Source: Bacteroidota bacterium
Lineage (GTDB): Bacteria; Bacteroidota; Bacteroidia; Chitinophagales; Chitinophagaceae
Direction of reading: 5' to 3'
Assembly (NCBI GenBank): GCA_947456625.1
Contig: CANGQJ010000010.1
Coordinates: forward strand, 1-64,000
DNA length: 64,000 nt
Part shown: piece by piece, positions 37,650 through 47,724 of the stretch
Layout: each line of letters starts with the position of its first letter
How positions within the stretch are numbered: the stretch's first letter is position 1
Translations under genes and position numbers: made by a program
The notes under the pieces: generated by a model
Told to the model about the DNA's origin: nothing
The model's database searches: none
The model's input: the letters and a program-made list of their open reading frames with translations, nothing else

Positions 37650-39463
37650 TTTACTTCTTGCATTTCAATTAACTTACGATAATACCCGTTTTGCGCAAGC
37701 AAGGAGTCATGATTGCCGCGTTCTACAATATTTCCTTTTTGCAATACAATAATTTCATCTGCGTGACGAATGGTAGAAAGCCTATGTGCAATTACAATTG
37801 ATGTTCTGTTTTGCATCATATTATTAATAGCGTCTTGAACTAATTTTTCACTTTCAGTATCCAATGCGGAAGTAGCTTCGTCCAAAATTAAAATTGGCGG
37901 ATTTTTAAGTACCGCTCTTGCAATGGTTAATCGTTGGCGCTCCCCCCCACTTAACTTACTACCTCGGTCACCAATAATGGTATTAAAGCCATCCTCTTTT
38001 TTAGAAATAAAATCATATGCGTTTGCAATTTTAGCAGCGGCTATAATTTCAGCCTCAGTGGCGTCTGGTTTTCCTAGGGCAATATTTGCAGCAATAGTAT
38101 CATTAAATAAAATAGGTTCTTGGGTAACTATGCTTATTTGTTTTCTTAAACTATCTAAACTATAAGATTTAATATTTTTTCCATCAATGAGTAATTCCCC
38201 GGCGCTTACATCATGAAAACGAGGAACTAAGTCTGCTAGGGTGCTCTTGCCTGCCCCCGATGATCCAACCAAGGCAATGGTTTTCCCCTTTTGTATGCTT
38301 AAATTAATATTATTTAAAATGCTAACATCCTGGTAAGAGAACTGTACATTGTTAAAATCAATGGAGCTTGTAAAACCTTTTAATTCAATTGGATTTGCGG
38401 GCGCTTCAACTACAATTGGCGCTTCTAAAACTTCGTTTAAACGGTCCAAAGTAGCCACCCCACGATTCACATTGTAAACTGCTTGTGATAAGGCTTTTGC
38501 TGGATTTATAATTTGAGAAAACAAGGCTACGTAACCAATAAATGAACTGCCTGATAATATCTCACCATTTAAAACAAGTTTTCCGCCAAACCAAAGTACG
38601 CAACATAAAATAATAACGCCCAATGATTCTGAAAGTGGTGATGCTAAATCACGACGATATAATATTTTATTTTTTATCAAGAATATTTCATCCACTAATC
38701 CAAAGAAACTTTTCTTAACTCTGCCTTCTGCATTAAAGGCTTTAATAATTCTTAGGCCTGTTAGTGTCTCTTCCATTTGGGACATAATTTCACCCCATTT
38801 TACCTGGGCCTTATTGGTTTGTTTTTTTAAACTTCTTCCAATGCGACCCACTATTAATCCAGCTAATGGTAGTAGTATAAAAACAAATAAAGTAAGCTTT
38901 ACGCTAATAACAAATAAAACAATAATGATACCTATGATATTTAAAGGCTCTTTAATCATGCCTTCTAAAGCACAAATAATGGAGGACTCTAGGTCTGCGA
39001 TATCATTGGAGGATCTGCTTAAAATATCTCCTTTGCGTTGCTCGGTAAAGTATCCAATTGGGAGTTGTAAAATTTTATTGTATAATAATTTGGAGTATTT
39101 TCTGGTTACTGCATTTCTGATAGGCGCCAAAAAATAAAAAGATAAGTATAAAAATAAATTCTTTAATAATACGGCCGAAATGATGCCAAAGCAAATCCAA
39201 CCCAAGGCATAAACCTTACCATATTTTACAATATTAGTTTGCAAAAAGCCATACAATGCATCCTTTAGGTTTCCAGTATTTTGAGTGGCTACTTTAGCAA
39301 CGCTCGTTAATTCGCTGCTGCCAAATATTAAGTCCATAAATGGCACCAGCATGCTTAGGGAAAACAAGCTAAAAAGGATAGACAAGGAAATGAAAAGAGT
39401 GTACAGGCCCATGTAAGCCTTGTATTCCTTGATATAACTAATGATTCTAAAAAATTTCTTCAT
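37646..39463 (-). CDS. ABC transporter ATP-binding/permease (MsbA-like lipid/multidrug exporter)
   Basis: 'ALVGSSGAGKSTLADLVPRFHDV' Walker A, 'KLSGGERQRLTIARAVLKNPPILILDEATSALD' signature/Walker B; TM domain N-terminal. Met at 39463 is the likely start. Confidence 0.93.
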   Translation of the reverse strand: MKKFFRIISYIKEYKAYMGLYTLFISLSILFSLFSLSMLVPFMDLIFGSSELTSVAKVATQNTGNLKDALYGFLQTNIVKYGKVYALGWICFGIISAVLLKNLFLYLSFYFLAPIRNAVTRKYSKLLYNKILQLPIGYFTEQRKGDILSRSSNDIADLESSIICALEGMIKEPLNIIGIIIVLFVISVKLTLFVFILLPLAGLIVGRIGRSLKKQTNKAQVKWGEIMSQMEETLTGLRIIKAFNAEGRVKKSFFGLVDEIFLIKNKILYRRDLASPLSESLGVIILCCVLWFGGKLVLNGEILSGSSFIGYVALFSQIINPAKALSQAVYNVNRGVATLDRLNEVLEAPIVVEAPANPIELKGFTSSIDFNNVQFSYQDVSILNNINLSIQKGKTIALVGSSGAGKSTLADLVPRFHDVSAGELLIDGKNIKSYSLDSLRKQISIVTQEPILFNDTIAANIALGKPDATEAEIIAAAKIANAYDFISKKEDGFNTIIGDRGSKLSGGERQRLTIARAVLKNPPILILDEATSALDTESEKLVQDAINNMMQNRTSIVIAHRLSTIRHADEIIVLQKGNIVERGNHDSLLAQNGYYRKLIEMQEVK

Positions 39464-39523
39464 ATTCAAACTATTCCACGGAATAATCAGCAAAGTAACT
39501 AATTTTACAGCGAATCAACGATT

Positions 39524-39877
39524 TTGATTATTATGGAAGAAGGTAAAAGACAAAAACAAGTTGCTGGGGCTATTCAAACCACAATGAATGACATTTTTTT
39601 AAAATTAGGCCTGAATATCATGGATGGCGGCATGGTGTCTATTTCCTCAGTGAAAGTAACCCCCGATTTATTGGAGGCACGCATTTATTTAAGTCTATTT
39701 CAAGTAAAAGACCAGGCGGCATGCTTTAAGAAAATTCAAGGACAGGCATGGGAAATCAAAAAAAGATTAGGTGAGGAAATGAAACATGCTTTAAGACGCA
39801 TTCCCGTTTTACATTTTTATTTAGACGACACATTAGATTATGTGTTTAAAATGGAGGAGATTTTTAAAACCTTATAA
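39524..39877 (+). CDS. rbfA: Ribosome-binding factor A
   Basis: 'VKVTPDLLEARIYLSLF', 'HALRRIPVLHFYLDDTLDYVFKMEEIF'. Confidence 0.9.
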   Translation: MIIMEEGKRQKQVAGAIQTTMNDIFLKLGLNIMDGGMVSISSVKVTPDLLEARIYLSLFQVKDQAACFKKIQGQAWEIKKRLGEEMKHALRRIPVLHFYLDDTLDYVFKMEEIFKTL

Positions 39878-41086
39878 GTGCATATTTTATTTGCATGGCG
39901 TTATTTTAGAGGCAAGTATGCTTTTCAGGCAATTCAAATTATTGCTTGGGTGAGTGTGTTTGCAATAGCCATTGGCACAGCAGCCCTTATTACTATTTTA
40001 AGTGTTTCCAATGGATTTACTTCGGTTGTAAAAGGCTTGTATGCCGATTTTTATGCAGACATAAGAGTCACACCCAAAAAAGGAAAGTTTTTTACAATTA
40101 ATAATGAACAGTATTTTATATTAAAACATATTGAAGGAGTTCAAGCAATAAGTAAAGTTGTTGAAAACAGAGCATTACTAGTGAAAGGACAAAATCAAAC
40201 AGTTGCATTGGTTAAAGGCGTTGAAAATTCTTATGGGAGTATTAATAAAATAAATAAATATTTAAAACGTGGCGAGTGCGCCATTGGTGACTTGGAAAGC
40301 CCTTTATTTATAATGGGCATTGGTGTGGAACATAAGCTGGGACTTATGAAACAACAAATTGCGGACACTTTTCAAGTGTATGCTGTAAACAGGTCGGGTA
40401 AGGCAATTACACAAATGGGGCAATTAAATATTTTAAATGCGCAGGAGTCCGGCGCATTTTCGGTGCAGCAAGAATTTGACGACCAATATGTGTTTACCAA
40501 CATTCATTTTGCACAGTACTTATTTGATTTGCAAGCGGGGGAAGTTTCTGCAATTGAAATGTCTGTAAATCCAAGCAATGAAAAAGAAGTGATACAAGCA
40601 GTACAAAAAATTTTAGGGCCTGACTTTTTTGTAAGCAATAAATATCAGCAAAATATTGACTTATATAGAATCATGGAAGTGGAAAAATGGATTATTTTTT
40701 GCATTCTTGCTTTAGTCATGATGGTGGCATCTTTTAATTTAGTGGGTGCATTAACGATGCTTGTTTTAGAAAAGGAAAAAGACATTCATGTATTAAATGC
40801 AATGGGTGCAAGTAGTTGGGATATTCAAAAAATATTTTTATTACTTTCTGCTGTGATGGCAATTTTAGGTGCCCTTATTGGCGGCGGACTGGCAAGTATA
40901 TTTAGCTTTTTACAATATAAGTACCACTTTATAAAACTAGGTGGTGGATCCTTTGTAATTGATTATTATCCAATTCAGCCAATGGCGATGGACTATATTG
41001 CTATTATGACACTGGTCATTGTAATTGCACTGCTAGCTGGGTGGATTCCATCACGCAAAGCAGCAGCAAGAATCAAAAAGATATAA
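39878..41086 (+). CDS. FtsX-like ABC permease (LolC/LolE type)
   Basis: 'IAWVSVFAIAIGTAALITILSVSNGF', 'LVLEKEKDIHVLNAMGASSWDIQKIFLL'; GTG start directly after rbfA. Confidence 0.87.
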   Translation: MHILFAWRYFRGKYAFQAIQIIAWVSVFAIAIGTAALITILSVSNGFTSVVKGLYADFYADIRVTPKKGKFFTINNEQYFILKHIEGVQAISKVVENRALLVKGQNQTVALVKGVENSYGSINKINKYLKRGECAIGDLESPLFIMGIGVEHKLGLMKQQIADTFQVYAVNRSGKAITQMGQLNILNAQESGAFSVQQEFDDQYVFTNIHFAQYLFDLQAGEVSAIEMSVNPSNEKEVIQAVQKILGPDFFVSNKYQQNIDLYRIMEVEKWIIFCILALVMMVASFNLVGALTMLVLEKEKDIHVLNAMGASSWDIQKIFLLLSAVMAILGALIGGGLASIFSFLQYKYHFIKLGGGSFVIDYYPIQPMAMDYIAIMTLVIVIALLAGWIPSRKAAARIKKI

Positions 41087-41126
41087 AAATAAGGAAGGGC
41101 TAATTTTTTTTAGCCCTTCCTTATTT
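41087..41126. terminator. Bidirectional terminator between convergent genes
   Basis: Perfect 17-bp stem AAATAAGGAAGGGCTAA-TTTTTT-TTAGCCCTTCCTTATTT. Confidence 0.9.
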
Positions 41127-41127
41127 A

Positions 41128-41967
41128 CTAGTAATCTCCTAATGTTTCTTCTAGTTGTCCCAGTGCTTTTGCTAATTGCTCGTCGTTAGGTGCAATACCG
41201 TGCCACTCGTGACCGGTTTCCATAAAGTCAACGCCTTTACCCATTGTGGTTTTCATTAAAATAACAATGGGTTTTCCTTGACCTGTTAATGATTTAGCTT
41301 TTTCCAAAGTAGCAACTATTTCATCCATATTATGACCATCCATATGCAACACGGTCCAATGAAAGGCTTTGAATTTATCTTCTAGGTTATCTAGGTTTAA
41401 TACTTTACTTAATGGTCCGTCAATTTGCTGACCATTAACATCTACAGTTGCAATGTAGTTGTCTACTTTATTGTGCGCTGCAAACATAATGGCTTCCCAG
41501 TTTTGACCTTCTTGTAATTCACCATCACCATGTAATGAATAAACAATGCGATCGTCGCCATTGTATTTTTTTGAAAGCGCCGCACCTATAGCAACACTCA
41601 TGCCTTGTCCAAGGGAACCACTTGCAATACGAATTCCAGGTAATCCTTCATGGGTTGTAGGATGTCCTTGTAATCGTGAATTTATTTTTCTAAAACTTGA
41701 TAATTCTTTTACATCAAAATAACCTGACCTAGATAATACTGAATAAAAAACTGGAGAGATATGTCCGTTAGACAAAAAGAAAAGATCTTCATTTTTACCA
41801 TCCATTTTAAAGTTGGTATCAATTTTCATTACTTTAAAATAAAGAGCAGTTAAAAAGTCAGCACAGCCTAATGAACCACCAGGGTGTCCACTTTGTTGTG
41901 CATGTACCATTCTTACAATATCTCTTCTTACTTGAGATGCAATTTTTGTTAATTCAGTTGTAGCCAT
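41128..41967 (-). CDS. Transketolase, N-terminal (TPP-binding) subunit
   Basis: 'VHAQQSGHPGGSLGCADFLTALYF', 'GSLGQGMSVAIGAAL', 'GDGELQEGQNWEAIMFAAH'; ends after the TPP-binding domain. Confidence 0.9.
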   Translation of the reverse strand: MATTELTKIASQVRRDIVRMVHAQQSGHPGGSLGCADFLTALYFKVMKIDTNFKMDGKNEDLFFLSNGHISPVFYSVLSRSGYFDVKELSSFRKINSRLQGHPTTHEGLPGIRIASGSLGQGMSVAIGAALSKKYNGDDRIVYSLHGDGELQEGQNWEAIMFAAHNKVDNYIATVDVNGQQIDGPLSKVLNLDNLEDKFKAFHWTVLHMDGHNMDEIVATLEKAKSLTGQGKPIVILMKTTMGKGVDFMETGHEWHGIAPNDEQLAKALGQLEETLGDY

Positions 41968-42032
41968 ATCATTATTTTCTATGGCGCAAAGATAGATAAA
42001 AAAAAGACTTATGAAGACTACTATGATTTACT

Positions 42033-42040
42033 TAACTTTG
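42033..42040 (+). promoter_or_regulatory. Bacteroidota -7 element upstream of frr
   Basis: TAACTTTG matches TAnnTTTG, 19 nt upstream of the ATG. Confidence 0.4.
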
Positions 42041-42059
42041 TAAACTCAAATCGTTTAAT

Positions 42060-42623
42060 ATGTCAGAGGAATTAAAAAAAATAGCTACAGAAGCAGAAGG
42101 TGGCATGAAAAAGGCCATTAATCACTTAGAAATTGAGATTTCTAAAATTAGGGCTGGCAAGGCCTCTCCTTCTATATTAGAGGGAATTAATGTGGACTAT
42201 TATGGCACTCCTACACCAATTAGTCAGGTTGCAAACGTACAAGTGTTAGATACTAGAACCATTAGCATACAACCTTGGGAAAAAAATATGTTGGCTTTAA
42301 TCGAAAGGTCAATTATGGCTGCAAATATTGGTATTACCCCTCAAAATGATGGTGTAAATATTAGGCTTTTTATGCCACCATTAACCGAAGAGCGTCGTAA
42401 GGAATTATATAAGAAAGCGGCTGCCGAGGGCGAACATAGCAAAGTAGCTATTAGAAATATTAGAAGAGACCATATTGAAAAGGTCAAGAAATTACAAAAA
42501 GAGGGTACTAGTGAAGATATTTGTAAAGGTGCTGAGGACGAAATACAAGCCTTAACTGACAAGCATATTGCGCTTGTAGAAAAACACCTTGAAGCAAAAG
42601 AAAAAGAAATTATGACTGTATAA
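42060..42623 (+). CDS. frr: Ribosome recycling factor
   Basis: 'IRAGKASPSILEGINVDYYGTPTPISQVANV', 'RRKELYKKAAAEGEHSKVAIRNIRRD'. Confidence 0.96.
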   Translation: MSEELKKIATEAEGGMKKAINHLEIEISKIRAGKASPSILEGINVDYYGTPTPISQVANVQVLDTRTISIQPWEKNMLALIERSIMAANIGITPQNDGVNIRLFMPPLTEERRKELYKKAAAEGEHSKVAIRNIRRDHIEKVKKLQKEGTSEDICKGAEDEIQALTDKHIALVEKHLEAKEKEIMTV

Positions 42624-42640
42624 TTTCAATTCCTTAATGT

Positions 42641-42669
42641 TTTTAGCCCTCTATTTGGAGGGCTTTTTT
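42641..42669. terminator. Terminator between frr and the convergent EamA gene
   Basis: AGCCCTC-TATTTG-GAGGGCTTTTTT. Confidence 0.75.
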
Positions 42670-43547
42670 GTGAATTTTAAATTTCCTCTATTCACTATAT
42701 AAACACCTAATAAAATTAAAGCCAAGCAAAAAACTTGTTTCAAATTTAATTGTTCGCCATCTACTACGCCCCATGCTACTGCAATTACAGGTATACCATA
42801 AGTTACAAGTGATCCAAATAAAACACCAGCTCGCTTTACTAAAAAATAAAATAATATTGTTGCAATAGAAGTGCCCACAATACCTAGCATGCTACTAGCA
42901 AGTAAAGCATGTTGCACTGTGGGGTTTGTAAAATTATTATTAAAGTATCCAGTAAAAAATAAAACGCATAAACTAGGGATAATTAAAAAAGTAAATGCAA
43001 CGGATGCGATATTTAAAGAACCTAAATTTTGCATGTATTTTCCAACTAGATTTACGTTAATGCCATAAAATAAAGTGGCTAGTAAAACCAGTCCTGCAAA
43101 AGATAAATTATGTAAACTCACATCTCTACCAGCAGCAAGTAAAAAACTAAGTCCTACAAATCCAATTATCATTCCCAATAGCTTTACAATATTTGTTTGC
43201 ACCTTAAAAAATAATACGCCAACAATAATGGTAAACATGGGGGTTAAGGAATTTAAAATCCCAGCAAGCGAACTGTCAATTTGAGTTTCTGCTATACAAA
43301 AAAGGTAAGCTGGAATGAAATTGCCAAGGATGCCCGATAATATCACTAGGCCCATTTTTTGATGCGGAATTAACTTAAAAGCTTTAAGTGCAAAAGGCAA
43401 TAAAATGACCCCTGCTGACAACATTCTTAATGAGGCCACTTGGTAGGGTGTAAAGGCTTTTAAACCCTCTTTCATTAGGATAAATGAACTTCCCCAAACT
43501 ATGGAAAGTAGGGCAAAAACAAGCCAATTGGTCCACTTAGGTTGCAT
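42651..43547 (-). CDS. EamA/DMT family transporter
   Basis: ~10 TM; 'IVWGSSFILMKEGLKAFTPYQVASLRMLSAGVILLPFA' EamA start; duplicated 5-TM units. Confidence 0.88.
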   Translation of the reverse strand: MQPKWTNWLVFALLSIVWGSSFILMKEGLKAFTPYQVASLRMLSAGVILLPFALKAFKLIPHQKMGLVILSGILGNFIPAYLFCIAETQIDSSLAGILNSLTPMFTIIVGVLFFKVQTNIVKLLGMIIGFVGLSFLLAAGRDVSLHNLSFAGLVLLATLFYGINVNLVGKYMQNLGSLNIASVAFTFLIIPSLCVLFFTGYFNNNFTNPTVQHALLASSMLGIVGTSIATILFYFLVKRAGVLFGSLVTYGIPVIAVAWGVVDGEQLNLKQVFCLALILLGVYIVNRGNLKFTKKPSK

Positions 43548-43649
43548 CGCTTAAAAATTTAATCAAAGATGCTCCATTTTTGATTAAAAGTGGATAAATA
43601 ATTGCCTATTTATAGGGAATTTAGGGAGGTTTGCTTTTCTTTGTAGCCT

Positions 43650-44534
43650 ATGAGTCAGCATGCAAATTATTCGATAAAAGTGGACCAATTTGAAGGCCCT
43701 TTTGACCTTTTACTTTTCTTTATTGAACGAGATGAGATGGATATTTACAATATTCAAATCACTAAAATCATAAATGACTTTTTAGTTTTCATCCACAATC
43801 AAGAAAAGTTAAATATTGAATTAAGTAGCGAATTTATTTTGTTTGTTTCTACTTTAATGCGCATAAAGGCAAAATTACTATTGCCTAGAAAAGAAATTGA
43901 TGCTTTAGGAAATGAAATAGATCCAAGACAAGAATTAATTGATAAAATTTTAGAGTACAAAAAGTACAAGGAGGCTGCCGTGCAAATGGCCGACCTCGAA
44001 TCCTTGAGAATGCTCATGATGAAACGTGGAAATATTCAAAAGGAAATGTCTATGGTGGGCGAGGAAGCTGCCGAGGGAACCGAACTTCAAACAGTGACTT
44101 TATTTAAATTAATGAAGTCCTTTGAAAAAGTAATGCTTCGTTTACAGGATCGTCAATTCAAACCGGTGCATACCGTGGTTCGCTACAATTATACCATGGA
44201 AGGTAGTAGAGAACACATTTTAGATTTAGTAGGGAAAGAAAAAACAGTTTCTTTTGAAAAAGTTTTCGATATCTGTCAGGATCGTGTACATGCTTTATTT
44301 TTATTCTTATCTATATTAGAGCTTTCTCAACAAAAGTATATGAAGCTTATGGTGGGGGAAGGAAAAAACAATTTTATTATTGAGTGGAACGAAAATAGAG
44401 AAGCAGATTTAGAGCCAGGACATGTAGATACTTTTGACGCTTGGGAAACCAAAGCGGACCTGAACGCATTTAAGGACGAAGCACCACAAGCTCCTTCTGA
44501 AAACGAAGGCGACTTTGATCCTAGCTTAAATTAG
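43650..44534 (+). CDS. scpA: Segregation and condensation protein A
   Basis: 'YSIKVDQFEGPFDLLLFFIERDEMDIYNIQITKI', 'LVSTLMRIKAKLLLPR'-like ScpA core. Confidence 0.9.
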   Translation: MSQHANYSIKVDQFEGPFDLLLFFIERDEMDIYNIQITKIINDFLVFIHNQEKLNIELSSEFILFVSTLMRIKAKLLLPRKEIDALGNEIDPRQELIDKILEYKKYKEAAVQMADLESLRMLMMKRGNIQKEMSMVGEEAAEGTELQTVTLFKLMKSFEKVMLRLQDRQFKPVHTVVRYNYTMEGSREHILDLVGKEKTVSFEKVFDICQDRVHALFLFLSILELSQQKYMKLMVGEGKNNFIIEWNENREADLEPGHVDTFDAWETKADLNAFKDEAPQAPSENEGDFDPSLN

Positions 44535-46452
44535 CAACTTCTAATTTTACAAGTAATGTTTTAACTGCATCTGCAATAGCTGTTGCATCGTAATGGCAGT
44601 CGGCGTGAAGTTGTTTAAGACTTCCATGCTCTACAATGGTATCGGGAATTCCTAAAATTTTAATTTCACTGTGGTATCCATTTGCGTTCATGAATTCTAA
44701 AATTGCAGAACCAAATCCGCCAACAACAGTTCCATCCTCAACGGTAACTATCTTATCATAGTTTTGGAAAACCTCGTGCAATAAACTTTCGTCTAAAGGT
44801 TTCACAAAACGAATATCGTAATGCGCAGGATCTAATCCCTCTGTTCTTAAATTACGTATTGCTGTTTGAGCAAAATTACCTGGATGACCAAAGGAAAGAA
44901 TTGCAATATCTTTTCCATCTTTTAATTTACGACCTTTCCCAATTTCGATTGTTTCAAAAGGTTTTCTCCAATCCACCATTACACCTTCACCACGTGGATA
45001 TCGTATTACAAAAGGAAATTTTGTTTCTGGTAATTGCGCAGTGAACATTAAATTGCGCAACTCTTGCTCGTTCATTGGAGCCGCCACAATCATATTTGGG
45101 ATACATCTAAAAAATGAAATATCATAACAACCATGATGTGTAGGGCCGTCCTCGCCAACCAATCCCGCACGGTCTAGGCAAAATACAACTGGCAATTTTT
45201 GCAATGCAACATCATGTATTACTTGGTCATATGCTCTTTGCATAAATGAACTATAAATATTACAGAACACTTTCATGCCTTGAGTAGCTAAGCCTGCACT
45301 TAGGGTAACGGCATGTTGCTCACAAATACCTACATCAAATGCACGATGCGGCATGGCATCCATCATGAATTTTAAAGAAGATCCACTAGGCATTGCAGGT
45401 GTAACGCCCATAATGTTTGGATTGTTTTGAGCAAGCTCTAAAATACTATGACCAAATACATCCTGATATTTTGGAGGCTGTGGAGTCTCAATTTTTTTCT
45501 TGATAATCTCACCCGTTAATTTATCAAATAATCCTGGAGCATGCCATTTTGTTTGGTCTTTTTCTGCTAGCGCATATCCCTTTCCTTTAACGGTTAAAAT
45601 GTGTAAAATTTTTGGACCAGGAATTTCCCTTAAATCTTTTAAGGTGTCTACCAACTTGGTAATATTGTGACCATCAATTGGACCAAAGTATCTAAGGTTT
45701 AAAGCTTCAAATAAATTACTACTTTTTGAAACTACTCCTTTTAAACCAGCTTCTACTTTGGAGGCCATTTCTCTGGTGAAATGCTTTCCAATTGGCATTT
45801 TACCCATTAGCTGCCAAAGCTCGTCTCTGAATTTATTATACGTAGGAGAAGTGCTAATATCGGTTAAGTATTCCTTAAGTGCACCTACATTGGGATCAAT
45901 GCTCATGCAATTGTCATTCAAAATAATAAGCACATCACTATCGGCTACACCTGCGTGATTCATGGCTTCAAAAGCCATTCCGGCAGTCATAGATCCGTCC
46001 CCAATAATAGCAACGGACTTTCTGTTCTCCCCTTTGTATTTGGCTGCCATGGACATGCCCAAAGCTGCAGAAATAGAAGTTGAAGAGTGCCCCACACCAA
46101 AAGTATCGTACTCGCTCTCGGAACGTTTAGGAAATCCGCTTAGGCCATTGTATTTGCGATTGGTCACAAATTCATCTCTACGACCGGTTAATATTTTGTG
46201 TCCATAAGCTTGGTGTCCTACATCCCACACCAACTGATCATAAGGGGTATTGTAAACATAATGCAATGCAACGCTTAATTCAACTACGCCTAAGCTTGAA
46301 GCAAAGTGGCCACCTTGAACACTCACTACATCAATGATATATTGACGCAGTTCGTCACATACCTGATGTAGTTTTTCCCTGGAGACAGTTTTTAAGTCCT
46401 CGGGGGTGTTTATGGTTTTTAATAAGGAGCCTGGTTCAAAATGCATGCGCAA
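44521..46452 (-). CDS. dxs: 1-deoxy-D-xylulose-5-phosphate synthase
   Basis: 'GGHFASSLGVVELSVALHYV', 'WDVGHQAYGHKILTGR', 'DRAGLVGEDGPTHHGCYDI'; 643 aa. Confidence 0.96.
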   Translation of the reverse strand: MRMHFEPGSLLKTINTPEDLKTVSREKLHQVCDELRQYIIDVVSVQGGHFASSLGVVELSVALHYVYNTPYDQLVWDVGHQAYGHKILTGRRDEFVTNRKYNGLSGFPKRSESEYDTFGVGHSSTSISAALGMSMAAKYKGENRKSVAIIGDGSMTAGMAFEAMNHAGVADSDVLIILNDNCMSIDPNVGALKEYLTDISTSPTYNKFRDELWQLMGKMPIGKHFTREMASKVEAGLKGVVSKSSNLFEALNLRYFGPIDGHNITKLVDTLKDLREIPGPKILHILTVKGKGYALAEKDQTKWHAPGLFDKLTGEIIKKKIETPQPPKYQDVFGHSILELAQNNPNIMGVTPAMPSGSSLKFMMDAMPHRAFDVGICEQHAVTLSAGLATQGMKVFCNIYSSFMQRAYDQVIHDVALQKLPVVFCLDRAGLVGEDGPTHHGCYDISFFRCIPNMIVAAPMNEQELRNLMFTAQLPETKFPFVIRYPRGEGVMVDWRKPFETIEIGKGRKLKDGKDIAILSFGHPGNFAQTAIRNLRTEGLDPAHYDIRFVKPLDESLLHEVFQNYDKIVTVEDGTVVGGFGSAILEFMNANGYHSEIKILGIPDTIVEHGSLKQLHADCHYDATAIADAVKTLLVKLEVANLS

Positions 46453-46597
46453 TATTTGTATTGTAAAAGTAAGTTAATAACATAAATAAAGGGCAATTGT
46501 TTAAGCTAAAATCTCAGGCACCCACTTATACATGTAAATTGCCTTTGGTCTAATTTTTAAGCCCCAAACCCTCTTATTATGATTAAATTTGGATACT

Positions 46598-47698
46598 ATG
46601 AAAAAGAACAGTCGTATTTTTTGGATTTGTCAGATAGCGGGGTGGTTGAGCTATGCCCTTGCGATTGTATTTTTTGCTTATGTCTTAGAACGACAGCCTA
46701 GCGATATTTTCCTTAAAAGGATTATGATGAGTGTTGTGCTGGGCATTTTAACTACCTCTATTTTAAGATTTGCAATTATTCAAAATAATTTGAGACCTCC
46801 AACGCCTTCTAGCAAATGGTGGAGGATATTTTTATTGGTTCTTTCTTTTTCAGTGATATATAGTTTTATTTCTGCCTCCTTTATTGAAATTTTAAGACTT
46901 TATGAGCCAAGGGGGGCAGCTAAGGGTATTAAAAACGAATTTGTCTTATCCATTTCTGAAATAATTTTAAAATGGAATGGAGGCAGAGTTGCAAAGCGAT
47001 TTTTATTTGGACTTATTTTTGACACTCCCATTATTTTAGTTTGGATCTCGATTTATATTTTATGGCACTACATTGAGTTTACGAATTCGGAGGCTATTAA
47101 TAAAATTAAATTAGAGTCCTTGATTAAAGAGTTAGAATTAAAAACTATTAAGTCTCAAATAAATCCGCATTTTATTTTTAATGCATTAAACAGTATTAGG
47201 GCTTTGGTAGACGAGGATCCAAAGCGAGCAAGACAAGCTATTACCGAGCTAAGTAATATTTTAAGAAGTAGTATACAGGCCGATAAAATTGAAATTACAA
47301 GTTTAGAAAAAGAGTTGGCAATTGTAAAGGATTATTTAGCATTGGAATTTATTCGTTTTGCAGACAGATTAAAAATTGTATATGAAATAGAGGCGCCAAG
47401 TTTGCAAAATCAATTGCCACCAATGATGTTACAAACCTTGGTAGAAAATGCTATAAAACATGGGCTTGGTAAGCAACCTGGCGATTGTATTATAAAAATA
47501 ATTTCAAAAATTGAAAATAATAAACACGTTTTAAAAGTAGTAAACACCGGTATTTTGCAACCTGCAGAAAATGATGGTTTTGGATTACAAAGTACCAAGG
47601 AGCGTTTAAATATTTTATACGGTGGCGAAGCGTTATTTGAAATATACCAATGTGAAACCAATCAAGTGACTGCAAAATTGATCATTCCTATCCATTAA
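46598..47698 (+). CDS. LytS-type sensor histidine kinase
   Basis: 'KSQINPHFIFNALNSIRALVDEDPKRARQAITELSNILR' His_kinase motif; HATPase 'PPMMLQTLVENAIKHGLG'. ATG 46598 preferred over TTG 46589. Confidence 0.92.
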   Translation: MKKNSRIFWICQIAGWLSYALAIVFFAYVLERQPSDIFLKRIMMSVVLGILTTSILRFAIIQNNLRPPTPSSKWWRIFLLVLSFSVIYSFISASFIEILRLYEPRGAAKGIKNEFVLSISEIILKWNGGRVAKRFLFGLIFDTPIILVWISIYILWHYIEFTNSEAINKIKLESLIKELELKTIKSQINPHFIFNALNSIRALVDEDPKRARQAITELSNILRSSIQADKIEITSLEKELAIVKDYLALEFIRFADRLKIVYEIEAPSLQNQLPPMMLQTLVENAIKHGLGKQPGDCIIKIISKIENNKHVLKVVNTGILQPAENDGFGLQSTKERLNILYGGEALFEIYQCETNQVTAKLIIPIH

Positions 47699-47724
47699 AA
47701 TTTAATATAGAAAATAATTAAGAA

